From Kitasatospora sp. MMS16-BH015 (GTDB lineage Bacteria > Actinomycetota > Actinomycetes > Streptomycetales > Streptomycetaceae): a DNA stretch of 64,000 bases. The DNA is taken from the NCBI RefSeq assembly GCF_002943525.1, contig NZ_CP025394.1, forward strand, positions 7,703,001 to 7,767,000, in the 5' to 3' direction. Numbering within the stretch: position 1 is the first letter of the stretch; each line of letters starts with the position of its first letter. The position numbers and the translations under genes were made by a program. The notes beneath the pieces are model-generated. The model was not told the origin of the DNA, made no database searches, and worked only from the letters and a program-made list of their open reading frames with translations. Positions 32,691 to 41,743 of this stretch are shown here, piece after piece.

Positions 32691-33473
32691 CTAGTCGAGC
32701 GGCCCGCCGGCCACGTAGATCACCTGGCCGGAGACGAATCCGGCGGCCTCGGCGGCGAGGAAGGAAATCGTGTTGGCGATGTCGGCCGGAGTGCCGACCC
32801 GGCCGACCGGGATCTGGGTGGCGGCCGCCGCCATGAAGTCGTCGAACTCCATGCCGACCCGGGCCGCGGTGGCGGCCGTCATGTCGGTGGCGATGAAGCC
32901 GGGGGCCACCGCGTTGGCGGTGACGCCGAACTTGCCGAGCTCGATCGCCAGGGTCTTGGTGAAGCCCTGGAGGCCGGCCTTGGCGGCCGAGTAGTTGACC
33001 TGGCCGCGGTTGCCCTGGGCCGAGGAGGAGGAGAGGTTGACGATCCGGCCGAACTTGGCGTCGACCATGTACTTCTGGACCGCCCGGGTCATCAGGAACG
33101 CACCCCGCAGGTGAACGTTCATGACCGTGTCCCAATCAGACTCGGACATCTTGAAGAGCAGGTTGTCCCGGAGCACCCCGGCGTTGTTGACCAGGACGAC
33201 CGGGGCGCCCAGCTCGGCGGCGATCCGCTCGACGGCGGCGGCCACCTGCTCGGCGTCGGAGACGTCGGCGCCGACGGCCAGGGCCCGGCCGCCCGCCGCG
33301 AGGATCCGCTCGGCGGTCTCCTTGGCCGACTCCTCGGTCAGGTCCAGGACGGCGACGGCGTACCCGTCGGCGGCGAGCCGCTCGGCGGTCGCGGCGCCGA
33401 TGCCGCGGGCGGCACCGGTGACGACGGCGACCCGGGCGGCGCTGTGCTGGGAGGGGACGGACTGCTCGGTCAT
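32691..33473 (-). CDS. fabG: FabG-like short-chain dehydrogenase/reductase
   Basis: This 260-residue SDR has the cofactor motif TGAARGIGAAT (residues about 19-29), NNAG (about 96-99), the catalytic Ser in NLSSSSAQG, and Y-S-A-A-K. ANAVAPGFIATDM and the C-terminal GQVIYVAGG are typical of 3-oxoacyl-ACP reductases. It likely reduces a 3-ketoacyl thioester with NADPH, but SDR substrates vary. It is divergent from the tandem-MarR regulator, which is the most likely controller of its expression. Confidence 0.88.
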   Translation of the reverse strand: MTEQSVPSQHSAARVAVVTGAARGIGAATAERLAADGYAVAVLDLTEESAKETAERILAAGGRALAVGADVSDAEQVAAAVERIAAELGAPVVLVNNAGVLRDNLLFKMSESDWDTVMNVHLRGAFLMTRAVQKYMVDAKFGRIVNLSSSSAQGNRGQVNYSAAKAGLQGFTKTLAIELGKFGVTANAVAPGFIATDMTAATAARVGMEFDDFMAAAATQIPVGRVGTPADIANTISFLAAEAAGFVSGQVIYVAGGPLD

Positions 33474-33883
33474 GCTCGTACTCGTCTCTCTCGGTCGGGT
33501 GACGGGTACAGGTCGCCCCGCAGGACGGGCCTGACCCGGATGGGTGGTGGTGAGAGCGCTGCGGCGGCAACCCTACCGGCGGGTAGGGTTCCGAACCAGA
33601 GGGCAGAGTCGCAGGTGACAGAGGGTGAGGGCAGTTCGCGGGCGTCCGTAGGTCGCGGAACTGGTCGTGATCGCGACAGGTTGTGGAAATATGCCAACTT
33701 CAACGAACAGCCGTCCACTATTGGCCCCCGCCTGCCAGTACGGGCCGACCGTTTGTATAGTGTGCGCCAGCAGCCACCGGCTGCACGGCTGGCGCGCTTA
33801 CCTTCACAGCAGGACGCTCACTCGCCGTTACTGCCCCGCCCGGGTGTCCCACACACACCGGGTGTGACATCGGGACGGATTTC
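33474..33883. promoter_or_regulatory. divergent control region, fabG-like and tandem MarR genes
   Basis: These 410 bases, in part notably AT-rich (around 33670-33765), hold no gene. There is a TATAGT hexamer (33756-33761) and the perfect 8-bp inverted repeat GCGCCAGC / GCTGGCGC (33764-33795) with CAGCC/GGCTG nested inside. Placed just upstream of the regulator gene, this is a plausible promoter and operator for it, and possibly for the divergent reductase. Confidence 0.5.
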
Positions 33884-34780
33884 ATGGTGCTGGGGGAGAT
33901 CCCGACGACCCGTGTGCCCGGTCGACTTCAGCAGTCGCCCGGTCACCTCATCCGCGTGGCCCAGCAGGTACACACCCGCTTGTGGTCCGAACATGTAGGT
34001 ACCGAACTGACCGCTCCGCAGTTCGCCGTGCTCCTGGTGCTCGCTCTCGAACCCGGCGCTGACCAGCGCACGGTGGGCGAGCGCGCGTCCCTGGACAAGG
34101 CGACCATGGCGGAGATGGTCGCCAGGCTGGTCCGACGCGGTCTGGTGCTCCGGCGCCGCGACCCCGCCGACGGCCGGCGCAAGTTGCTGGCCCTCTCGCA
34201 GAACGGTGCACAGGCCGTCCGCGAGGCGACCGGCGGAGTGGTCCGCGTGCAGCGGACGCTCTTCGAGCCGCTGACCCAGGACGAGCAGCAGGAGCTCGTC
34301 CGGGTGATGGCGAAAATAGCCAGACTGGAGCCCGGGGCGGTCGCCATGGTGACCGACTCCCGTCCGGTGCTGGACGCCCAGCGGGCGATCGGCTACCTGA
34401 TCCGGGTGGCCCAGCAAGTCCACACCAAGCTCTGGTCCGACAAGGTCGGCTGCGACCTGACGGCTCCTCAGTACGCGGTGCTGGACGCGCTGGAGACCGA
34501 GCCCGGGGCCGATCAGCGCACCGTCGGCGAGCTCGCCTCGCTCGACAAGGCGACGATGGCGGAGATGGTCAGCCGCCTCGTCCGACGCGGTCTGGTGCTG
34601 CGTCGGCGCGACCCCTCGGACGGACGGCGCAACCTGCTCTCGCTCTCGCCGGCCGGACAGGAACTCCTGCACCGGTCGACCGCGGGAGTCCGCGAGGTGC
34701 AGGAACTGCTGCTCGCCCCGCTCGAGCCGCACGAGCACGAGACCGCGCTCGCGCTGCTCGCCAAGGCAGCCAGGCTGTAG
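33884..34780 (+). CDS. tandem MarR regulator (two fused MarR domains)
   Basis: This 298-residue protein is built from two copies of a MarR domain. The halves (about 18-145 and 165-298) share HLIRVAQQVHT / YLIRVAQQVHT, LTAPQFAVL / LTAPQYAVL, EPGADQRTVGE, LDKATMAEMV and RLVRRGLVLRRRDP in both. Each has its own winged-HTH and dimer helices, so one chain may act like a normal MarR dimer. MarR proteins are usually ligand-released repressors; ligand unknown. Internal duplication on one chain is unusual. It is divergent from the FabG-like gene and ends at a large hairpin. Confidence 0.9.
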   Translation: MVLGEIPTTRVPGRLQQSPGHLIRVAQQVHTRLWSEHVGTELTAPQFAVLLVLALEPGADQRTVGERASLDKATMAEMVARLVRRGLVLRRRDPADGRRKLLALSQNGAQAVREATGGVVRVQRTLFEPLTQDEQQELVRVMAKIARLEPGAVAMVTDSRPVLDAQRAIGYLIRVAQQVHTKLWSDKVGCDLTAPQYAVLDALETEPGADQRTVGELASLDKATMAEMVSRLVRRGLVLRRRDPSDGRRNLLSLSPAGQELLHRSTAGVREVQELLLAPLEPHEHETALALLAKAARL

Positions 34781-34850
34781 CCGAACTGCTTGTACCATCG
34801 CAGGAACGATTTACCGGACGGGCGTAGGTGCTGAACGCCTGGCCAACGCA

Positions 34851-34910
34851 AGAGGGGTCGCACTGCCGGCCGGGCACGAAGGGTGTGCCCGGCCGGTGTG
34901 CGGCCCCTCT
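34851..34910. terminator. long hairpin between convergent genes
   Basis: Two stacked stems close on each other: AGAGGGGTCGCAC with GTGCGGCCCCTCT (one wobble), then after a short bulge CCGGCCGGGCAC with GTGCCCGGCCGG (34866-34896), loop GAAGGGT. About 25 bp in total between the MarR and aldo/keto reductase genes, probably terminating both. Confidence 0.85.
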
Positions 34911-34933
34911 TGTCGTCGCTACGCCGCCACGGG

Positions 34934-35788
34934 CTAGTTCCAGTCGAAGCCCTGCGGGTCCGGGCCGATCCGCTCGCCGGTGGCGAGGCCGGCCAGGGCC
35001 GACAGGTCCGCCTCGTCGAGCTCGAAGCCGAGCACGTCGATGTTCTCCCGGATGCGGGAGGGGGTGACGGACTTCGGGATGGCGATCACGCCGCGCTGGA
35101 GGTGCCAGCGGAGCACCACCTGGGCGGGGGTGCGGCCGTGCTTCTCGGCCACCTGCACCAGGGCCGGCTCACCGAGCAGGGTCTTGCCCTGGCCGAGCGG
35201 GCTCCAGGCCTCGGTCGCGATGCCGTGCTCGGCGTGGTACGCCCGCAGCTCGTCCTGCGGGAAGTACGGGTGCAGCTCGACCTGGTTGAGCACCGGCACC
35301 AGGCCGGACTGCTCGCGCAGCGCGTCGAGCTGGGCCGGGCCGAAGTTGGAGACGCCGACCGCGCGGGCGCGCCCGTCGGCCGCCAGCTTCTCGAAGGCGC
35401 TCCAGATGTTGCCGAAGCTGCCGTGCATCGGGCGCGGCCAGTGGATCAGGTACAGGTCGACGTAGTCGAGGCCGAGCTTGGCCAGCGAGGCGTCGAACTC
35501 GCGCAGCACCGCGTCCTGGCCCTGCGGGCCGGACCAGTCCTTGGTGCCCGAGTTCCACAGCTTGGTGGTGATGTACAGCTCCTCGCGGGGGACGCCCGCG
35601 GTGGCGATGCCCCGGCCGGTGCCGGTCTCGTTCTCGTAGATGGCGGCGGTGTCGATGCTGCGGTAGCCCGCCTCGATGGCGGTACGCACGGCGGCCTCGG
35701 CCGCGTCGTCCTCGACCTGCCAGACGCCGAAGCCGAGCTGCGGGATCCGGGTGCCGTTGTTGAGGGTGATGCTGGGAATCGTGCTCAC
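34934..35788 (-). CDS. aldo/keto reductase
   Basis: This 284-residue TIM-barrel NADPH-dependent reductase has LGFGVWQVEDDAAEAAVRTA, the catalytic-site GYRSIDTAAIYENE (Asp and Tyr), K in ITTKLWNS, H in LIHWPRP, and IPKSVTPSRIRENI for NADPH binding. It resembles the AKR5 type (2,5-diketo-gluconate reductase family). Substrate is not readable. GTG start with GGAGGG about 12 bases upstream. Monocistronic by context. Confidence 0.92.
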   Translation of the reverse strand: MSTIPSITLNNGTRIPQLGFGVWQVEDDAAEAAVRTAIEAGYRSIDTAAIYENETGTGRGIATAGVPREELYITTKLWNSGTKDWSGPQGQDAVLREFDASLAKLGLDYVDLYLIHWPRPMHGSFGNIWSAFEKLAADGRARAVGVSNFGPAQLDALREQSGLVPVLNQVELHPYFPQDELRAYHAEHGIATEAWSPLGQGKTLLGEPALVQVAEKHGRTPAQVVLRWHLQRGVIAIPKSVTPSRIRENIDVLGFELDEADLSALAGLATGERIGPDPQGFDWN

Positions 35789-36138
35789 GAGAAAGGGAAA
35801 CCCTCCGGATTGTCCTGATGGTGCCGCTGGGGAGTAACCGGCCTCGGTGGGGCGTTGTTCCCGGCTCGCTGGAATTGGCCCGCACGTGTCGAACGATCGG
35901 CATTCCCGGGCTGCGCCCGGAAAACCTGTTGCGTGCGTCACGTGCCGCCCGGCAGGCTCGGACTCCCAGTAATCGGCACACCGTGACCCCCGGGCCCGGC
36001 CGGTCCATCGCAGAGCCCAGGTGGCGTCGCGAACATCCCTCGCGTTTCCGAGGGAGAGGCCCCGGAGATCCGCCTTCCTCGCAAATCCGTGCGAGTGCAT
36101 TCCGCCTTGCTCACTCCTCATGCTCATGACGGAGCGTC
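35789..36138. other. divergent upstream region, reductase and ABC exporter
   Basis: 350 bases of divergent upstream DNA. A GGAG lies close to the exporter ATG. No convincing promoter hexamers, long repeats or small genes are visible to me. Confidence 0.4.
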
Positions 36139-37923
36139 ATGCCGCTCACCTCCCTCCCCCTGCCCGATCCCGGCCGCCCCGACCTGCGCGGCGCGCTGCC
36201 CTTCCTGCGCTGGCTCGGCCGCAGCCAGCGCCGCGGCCAGGTGCTGGCCACCTGTTGGTCGCTGCTCGAGCTCGGCGGCCAGGCCGCGCTGCCCGCCGCG
36301 CTCGGCCTCGGCATCCAGGCCGCCGTCGACCGGAGCCAGGCCGGCGTCTGGCGGGCCGCCGCCCTGGTGCTCGCCCTGGCGGTGCTCCAGTCGATCGGCG
36401 GGGTGCTCTGCCACCGCCAGGCGGTCTGGAACTGGATCACCGCCGCCGCCCAGACCAGACAGCTGCTCGCCCGGCAGGCCTCGCACCTGGGTGCCGGGCT
36501 GGTGCGCCGGATCGCCACCGGCGAGATCGTCGCGGTGGGCAGCGGGGACGTGGAGAAGATCGGCTGGTACGTGGAGCTGGTGGCCCGGCTGCGGGCCGCC
36601 GTGCTGGTCTGGCTGGGCGTCAGCGTGGTGGTGCTGGTGCGCCAGCCGCTGCTCGGCCTGGCCGTGCTGCTCGGCGTGCCGGTGCTGGCCGTCGCGGTCT
36701 GGCCGCTGCTGGGCCCGTTCGAGCGCCGGTACACCGAGCAGCGCGCGCTGGGCGGCAAGGCCGGGGCGCTGGCCGCCGACACGGTGGCCGGCCTGCGGGT
36801 GCTGCGCGGCATCGGCGGCGAGGAGCTCTTCCTGGCCCGGTACCGGGCCGCCTCCCAGCTGGTCCGGGGCGCCGCCGTGCGCAGCGCCCGGATCCAGTCC
36901 CTGCTGGAGGCCCAGCAGGTGCTGCTGCCCGGCCTGTTCGTCATCGGGGTCACCTGGTACGGCGTCGAACTCGCCCTCTCCGGCCGAGTCCAGGTCGGCG
37001 AGCTGGTCGCCGTCTACGGGGCGACGGCCTTCCTCGCCTCGCCGCTGCGGGTGATCGGCGAGGCGGCCCGGGCCTGGAGCGTCGCCCGGGTCTCGGCGGG
37101 GCGCGCGGTCCGGGTGCTCGCCCTCGACCGGGGCACCGCGGCGCCGGTCGAGGGCGCGGCGCTGCCGGCGGTGGAGGCGGCCGACCTGTACGACCCGGTG
37201 ACCGGGCTGACCGTGCGGGCCGGGCGGCTGACGGCCGTGGTCTGCGGGGATCCGGACGCCGCCGGGGCGCTGGCCGCCCGGCTCGGCGGGCACGTGCCGC
37301 TCGCCGAGGGGGAGCGGGCCGAGCCCGGGGCGCGGCTGGGCGGGATGGCGCTGGACGCCGTACCGCTGGCCGAGGCCAGGGCGGCCGTACTGGTGCACGA
37401 CAAGGAGCCGGTGCTGCTCTCCGGCACGCTGGCCGAGCTGTTCGAGGTGCCGGCCTCCGGGCGGGTGGCGGTGCCGGAGGCGGTGGCCGCCGCCCAGGCC
37501 GAGGACGTGCTGACCGCCCTGGCCGACGGCTCGCCCGAGTGCGGGGGAGACCCGCTGCGGGCTGTGGTCACCGAGCGCGGCCGCTCGCTCTCCGGCGGCC
37601 AGCGCCAGCGCCTGGCGCTGGCCCGGGCGCTGCTCGCCGACCCGCCGGTGCTGGTGCTCGACGAGCCCACCAGCGCCGTGGACGCCCACACCGAGGCCCG
37701 GGTGGCGGCCGGCCTCACCGCCCTGCGCAAGGGCCGCACCACGGTGGTGCTCGCCACCAGCCCGCTGCTGCTCGACCGGGCCGACACCGTCGCCCTGGTC
37801 CACCGGGGCCGGGTCGCCGCGACCGGCACCCACCGCGAGCTGCTGCGCAGTCATCAGGAGTACCGGGCCGTGGTCACCCGTGCGGACGACCGCCCGGCCG
37901 TCACCGTTCAGGAGGAGTCGTGA
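36139..37923 (+). CDS. ABC exporter half-transporter with degenerate Walker A
   Basis: This 594-residue protein has a six-helix exporter domain (residues about 30-315) fused to a nucleotide-binding domain. Signature LSGGQ (484-488) and Walker B VLVLDEP (504-510) are intact. However, the P-loop position reads CGDPDAAG (369-376) with no GKS/T, the Q-loop is replaced by HDKEP, and the switch His is Ser (S541). Alone it cannot bind ATP normally; it needs the partner encoded next, which has the complementary defect. The couple probably exports a small molecule or lipid. ATG start; the stop overlaps the partner GTG. Confidence 0.92.
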   Translation: MPLTSLPLPDPGRPDLRGALPFLRWLGRSQRRGQVLATCWSLLELGGQAALPAALGLGIQAAVDRSQAGVWRAAALVLALAVLQSIGGVLCHRQAVWNWITAAAQTRQLLARQASHLGAGLVRRIATGEIVAVGSGDVEKIGWYVELVARLRAAVLVWLGVSVVVLVRQPLLGLAVLLGVPVLAVAVWPLLGPFERRYTEQRALGGKAGALAADTVAGLRVLRGIGGEELFLARYRAASQLVRGAAVRSARIQSLLEAQQVLLPGLFVIGVTWYGVELALSGRVQVGELVAVYGATAFLASPLRVIGEAARAWSVARVSAGRAVRVLALDRGTAAPVEGAALPAVEAADLYDPVTGLTVRAGRLTAVVCGDPDAAGALAARLGGHVPLAEGERAEPGARLGGMALDAVPLAEARAAVLVHDKEPVLLSGTLAELFEVPASGRVAVPEAVAAAQAEDVLTALADGSPECGGDPLRAVVTERGRSLSGGQRQRLALARALLADPPVLVLDEPTSAVDAHTEARVAAGLTALRKGRTTVVLATSPLLLDRADTVALVHRGRVAATGTHRELLRSHQEYRAVVTRADDRPAVTVQEES

Positions 37924-39686
37924 AGCCGCCGGTCGTACAGGAGAGCGGGCCCGCCACCATGCTGCCGGTGGGGTCGCCGGGGGCGGTGCGGGCGTACGTG
38001 CGGGAGCTCGGGCGGCGGCACCGGCGGGGGTTCGGGGCCGTGGTCGGGCTGCACACGGTGGCCACCCTGGCCGGGCTGGTCGGGCCGTGGGTGCTGGGCG
38101 CCCTGGTGCAGCGGCTCAGCACGGGAGGCCCGGTGGGGCTCGGGTGGGCCGTCGGCTGGTACCTGGTGGCGCTGGCCGCGCAGGCCGCCTTCACCGGGTG
38201 GTCGCGGCTGCGCGGCGGGGTGCTCGGCGAGGAGGTGCTGGCCGACCTGCGGGAGGACTTCCTGGTGCGCTCGGTGCAGCTGCCGCCCGGAGTGCTGGAG
38301 CGGGCCGGCACCGGCGACCTGGTCTCGCGCGGGACGACCGACATCGACCGGCTGGCCAAGTCCGTCCGGGAGGCGGTGCCCGAGCTCGCGGTGGCGGTGG
38401 TCTCGGTGGTCGTGGTCTTCGCCGCGCTGCTCTTCACCTCCCCCCTGCTGGGCCTCACCTCGCTGGCCGGGGTGCCCCTGCTGCTGGTCACCTCCCGCTG
38501 GTACTTCCGCCGGGCCCCGCAGTCCTACCGCGCCGAGGGCGCCGGCTACGCGGCGGTCAACACCGTGCTGGCCGAGACGGTGGACGCCGGGCGCACGGTG
38601 GAGGCGCTGCGCCTGGGCGAGCGCCGGGTGCGGCTGACGGACCGCAAGATCGGCGAGTGGGTGGCCTGGGAGCGGTACACCATGTGGCTGCGCACGGTCT
38701 GGTTCCCGAGCGTGGACGCCACCTACGCGCTGGCCGTGCTGGTCACCCTCACGGTCGGCGGCCTGGCCGCCGCCGCGGGCCGGCTGGGGGTCGGTGAGCT
38801 GACCGCCGGGGTGCTGTACGCGCAGGCGCTGGTGCACCCGGTGGACCGGATCCTGCGCTGGTACGACGAGATCCAGGTCGGCCAGGCCTCGCTGGCCCGG
38901 CTGGTGGGCGTGCGGGAGGTGGCGGCGGTCGAGACGGACGAGGAGGCCAGGCCGAGCGGGCGTCAGATGACGGCCGAGCAGGTCAGCTTCGGGTACCGCG
39001 AGGGCGCGGACGTGCTGCACGGGATCAGCCTGGCGGTGGCGCCGGGCAGCCGGGTGGCGCTGGTCGGGCCCTCGGGGGCGGGCAAGTCCACCCTCGGGCG
39101 GCTGCTCGCGGGCATCTACGCGCCGGGCCGGGGCAGCGTCACGCTCGGTGGGGCGGCGCTGGCCCGGATGCCCGCCGAGCGGGTGCGGGCCGAGGTGGCC
39201 CTGGTCAACCAGGAGCACCACGTCTTCGTCGGCACCCTGCGGGACAACCTGCGCCTCGCCCGGGCCGAGGCCTCCGACGCCGAGCTGCACGAGGCGCTGG
39301 CGGCGGTGGACGCCACCGGCTGGGTGGCCGCGCTGCCCGGCGGCCTGGACACCGAGGTGGGCTCGGGCGGCACCGCGCTGACGCCCCCGCAGGCCCAGCA
39401 GCTCGCGCTGGCCCGCCTGGTGCTGGCCGATCCGCACACCCTGGTGCTGGACGAGGCCACCTCGCTGCTCGACCCGCGCGCGGCCCGGCACCTGGAGCGT
39501 TCGCTGGCCCGGGTGCTGGCCGGCCGCACGGTGATCGCGATCGCGCACCGGCTGCACACCGCGCACGACGCGGACGTGATCGCGGTGGTCGAGGGCGGCC
39601 GGATCAGCGAGTACGGCAGCCACCCCGAGCTGGTGGCCGCCGCCGGGCCGTACGCGGCGCTCTGGCGCTCCTGGCGGGACGAGTAG
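37920..39686 (+). CDS. ABC exporter half-transporter with intact Walker A, degenerate signature
   Basis: This 588-residue protein has the same domain order as its neighbour. Walker A GPSGAGKS (383-390), Q431, Walker B TLVLDEA (507-513) with catalytic E512, and switch H543 are all present, but the LSGGQ signature is LTPPQ (487-491). Paired with the preceding protein it gives one complete ATP site (this Walker A with that LSGGQ) and one dead site, as in asymmetric heterodimeric exporters. GTG overlaps the upstream stop (GTGA), with GGAGG before it. Substrate unknown. Confidence 0.93.
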   Translation: MKPPVVQESGPATMLPVGSPGAVRAYVRELGRRHRRGFGAVVGLHTVATLAGLVGPWVLGALVQRLSTGGPVGLGWAVGWYLVALAAQAAFTGWSRLRGGVLGEEVLADLREDFLVRSVQLPPGVLERAGTGDLVSRGTTDIDRLAKSVREAVPELAVAVVSVVVVFAALLFTSPLLGLTSLAGVPLLLVTSRWYFRRAPQSYRAEGAGYAAVNTVLAETVDAGRTVEALRLGERRVRLTDRKIGEWVAWERYTMWLRTVWFPSVDATYALAVLVTLTVGGLAAAAGRLGVGELTAGVLYAQALVHPVDRILRWYDEIQVGQASLARLVGVREVAAVETDEEARPSGRQMTAEQVSFGYREGADVLHGISLAVAPGSRVALVGPSGAGKSTLGRLLAGIYAPGRGSVTLGGAALARMPAERVRAEVALVNQEHHVFVGTLRDNLRLARAEASDAELHEALAAVDATGWVAALPGGLDTEVGSGGTALTPPQAQQLALARLVLADPHTLVLDEATSLLDPRAARHLERSLARVLAGRTVIAIAHRLHTAHDADVIAVVEGGRISEYGSHPELVAAAGPYAALWRSWRDE

Positions 39687-39776
39687 TCCCTCGTGCGGGT
39701 GCAGGCGTTAGGCCTTTGGGTGGACGAGCGGGTGGCGAGCCGTCACGCGGGAGGAGGCGCGGCGCAGACTGCGAAG

Positions 39777-40028
39777 GTGACCAAGACTTCAGACGGCTCG
39801 TCATCCACCGGATCGCGCGGGGGCGGCCAGATCGCGGGCATCCCCAACCGGGTGATCGCGATCGGTGCCATCGTCATCCTGGCGATCTGGTTCCTGTTCG
39901 CGAACCTGGACAAGGTGAAGATCCAGTTCTGGGTGTTCACCGTCTCCTCGCCCCTCTGGATCGCCCTGCTCGCCACCCTGCTGGCCGGGTTCGCGCTCGG
40001 CTGGCTGGTCAAGGGCCGCCGGGGTTGA
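39777..40028 (+). CDS. LapA/DUF1049-like small membrane protein
   Basis: This is a protein of about 83 residues: a Ser/Gly-rich N-terminus, then two helices (NRVIAIGAIVILAIWFLFAN and LWIALLATLLAGFALGWLV) and a short basic end. In LapA-type proteins the two helices anchor to the inner membrane. In actinobacteria the role is unknown. The start is uncertain: the GTG here gives the family-like length, while a GTG at 39693 would add 28 residues. The TTG of the next gene overlaps its stop. Confidence 0.7.
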   Translation: MTKTSDGSSSTGSRGGGQIAGIPNRVIAIGAIVILAIWFLFANLDKVKIQFWVFTVSSPLWIALLATLLAGFALGWLVKGRRG

Positions 40029-40825
40029 GCGGCACGGCGGCCCCGCCCGGCTCCACCCCCGCCGACACCCCCGGCGCCACGCCCGGCTTCACCCCGCTGA
40101 TCGAGCTGCGGGGGGTGAACAAGCACTTCGGCAGCCTGCACGTGCTGCAGGACGTGGACCTCACCGTCGGCCGGGGCGAGGTGGTGGTGGTGATCGGCCC
40201 CTCCGGCTCGGGCAAGTCCACGCTCTGCCGGGCGATCAACCGGCTGGAGCAGATCGAGAGCGGCACCATCACCATCGACGGGGTGCCGCTGCCCGAGGAG
40301 GGCAAGGGCCTGGCCAGACTGCGGGCCGAGGTCGGGATGGTCTTCCAGTCCTTCAACCTGTTCGCGCACAAGACCGTGCTGCAGAACGTGGTGCTCGCCC
40401 AGGTGAAGGTGCGCGGCCGGGCCAAGCCCGAGGCCGAGCGCACCGCCCGGGAGCTGCTGGAGCGGGTCGGGCTGGCCGAGCAGGCGGACAAGTTCCCCGC
40501 GCAGCTCTCCGGCGGCCAGCAGCAGCGGGTGGCGATCGCCCGGGCGCTGGCGATGAGCCCCAAGGCGCTGCTCTTCGACGAGCCCACCTCGGCCCTCGAC
40601 CCCGAGATGATCAACGAGGTGCTGGACGTGATGCGCTCGCTCGCGCACGAGGGCATGACCATGGTGGTGGTCACCCACGAGATGGGCTTCGCCCGCTCGG
40701 CGGCGAACCGGGTGGTCTTCATGGCCGACGGCCGGATCCTGGAGGACCGCACCCCCGAGGAGTTCTTCAGCGCCCCGGAGACGGACCGCGCCCGGGACTT
40801 CCTCTCCAAGATCCTCAAGCACTGA
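40025..40825 (+). CDS. amino-acid (glutamate-type) ABC importer, ATP-binding subunit
   Basis: This 266-residue ATPase of the polar-amino-acid (GlnQ/GluA) type has Walker A GPSGSGKST, Q-loop FQSFNLF, signature LSGGQQQRVAIARAL and Walker B LLFDEPTSALDPE. A proline-rich 25-residue leader precedes the domain, so the TTG start, which overlaps the upstream stop, may be too early. It energises the two permeases downstream. The order ATPase, binding protein, permease, permease equals the gluABCD order of actinobacterial glutamate uptake operons. Confidence 0.93.
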   Translation: MSGTAAPPGSTPADTPGATPGFTPLIELRGVNKHFGSLHVLQDVDLTVGRGEVVVVIGPSGSGKSTLCRAINRLEQIESGTITIDGVPLPEEGKGLARLRAEVGMVFQSFNLFAHKTVLQNVVLAQVKVRGRAKPEAERTARELLERVGLAEQADKFPAQLSGGQQQRVAIARALAMSPKALLFDEPTSALDPEMINEVLDVMRSLAHEGMTMVVVTHEMGFARSAANRVVFMADGRILEDRTPEEFFSAPETDRARDFLSKILKH

Positions 40826-40836
40826 GGGGCCGCCCG

Positions 40837-41730
40837 GTGACCCGCAAGACCGTCGGCGCGGCTCTCCTCGCGCTGCTCCTGCTGGCCGGCTGCGGCAAGC
40901 CCGGTACGCCGCCGCCCAAGGGCCCGCAGCCCAGCTCCCTGCCCAGCTACCAGGTGCGCAGCACCGACGCGGTGCAGGGCTCGCCCACCCTGGACTCGGC
41001 CCGCAGCCGGGGCCACCTGGTGGTCGGCGCCAAGGAGGACCAGCCCTACCTGGGCCAGAAGAACCCGGCCACCGGCGAGTACTCGGGCTTCGACATCGAG
41101 ATCGCCAGGATGGTCGCCGCCGACCTGGGCTTCGGCCCCGGCCAGGTGCAGTTCCGCACGATCGCCTCCGCCAACCGGGAGACGGCCCTGCAGAACGGCC
41201 AGGTGGACTACTACGTGGGCACGTACACCATCAACGACAACCGGAAGAAGCTGGTCGGCTTCGCCGGACCGTACTTCGTCGCCGGGCAGGCGCTGCTGGT
41301 GCGCAAGCACGAGGACTCGATCCGCGGCCCGCAGGACCTGGCCGGCAAGAAGGTCTGCTCGGCGGCCGGCTCGACCCCGTACCAGCGGATCCAGCAGCAG
41401 TACCCCAAGGCCCACCTGGTCGGCTACGACACGTACTCGGCCTGCGTGGACAACCTGATCACCGGTCAGGTGGACGCGGTGACCACTGACAACGCGATCC
41501 TGCAGGGCTACGCGGCCAAGGTGCCCGACGAGTTGAAGATCGCCGGGCAGCCGTTCTCCACCGAGCCGTACGGCATCGGCACCCCGAAGTCGGACCGGGC
41601 GCTGCGGCTCGCGCTGGACGACGCGCTGGCCCGGCACGAGGCGAACGGGGACTGGAAGGCCGCCTACCAGGCGACGCTCGGGCTCTCCGGGGTGCCGGCG
41701 CCCGTGCCGCCGCCGATCGACCGGTACTGA
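40837..41730 (+). CDS. glutamate/polar amino-acid binding lipoprotein
   Basis: This 297-residue family 3 solute-binding protein has a lipobox LLAGC with lipidated C19 and a proline-rich linker (about 20-40). It has the domain signature GFDIEIARMVAADLG and QVDYYVGTYTINDNRKK, and LAGKKVCSAAGST at the second lobe. The substrate is probably glutamate or aspartate, judged by operon type only. GTG start. It is placed between the ATPase and permease genes with short gaps. Confidence 0.93.
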   Translation: MTRKTVGAALLALLLLAGCGKPGTPPPKGPQPSSLPSYQVRSTDAVQGSPTLDSARSRGHLVVGAKEDQPYLGQKNPATGEYSGFDIEIARMVAADLGFGPGQVQFRTIASANRETALQNGQVDYYVGTYTINDNRKKLVGFAGPYFVAGQALLVRKHEDSIRGPQDLAGKKVCSAAGSTPYQRIQQQYPKAHLVGYDTYSACVDNLITGQVDAVTTDNAILQGYAAKVPDELKIAGQPFSTEPYGIGTPKSDRALRLALDDALARHEANGDWKAAYQATLGLSGVPAPVPPPIDRY

Positions 41731-41743
41731 GGGGGCACGCGAG

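Noticed and set aside
36021..39686. 1221-codon frame running through the first ABC exporter gene and into the second
   Set aside because: It is the continuation upstream of the second exporter frame across another gene; that part is Arg/Gly/Ala-rich shadow. The real start at 37920 has a ribosome site and a stop-start overlap.
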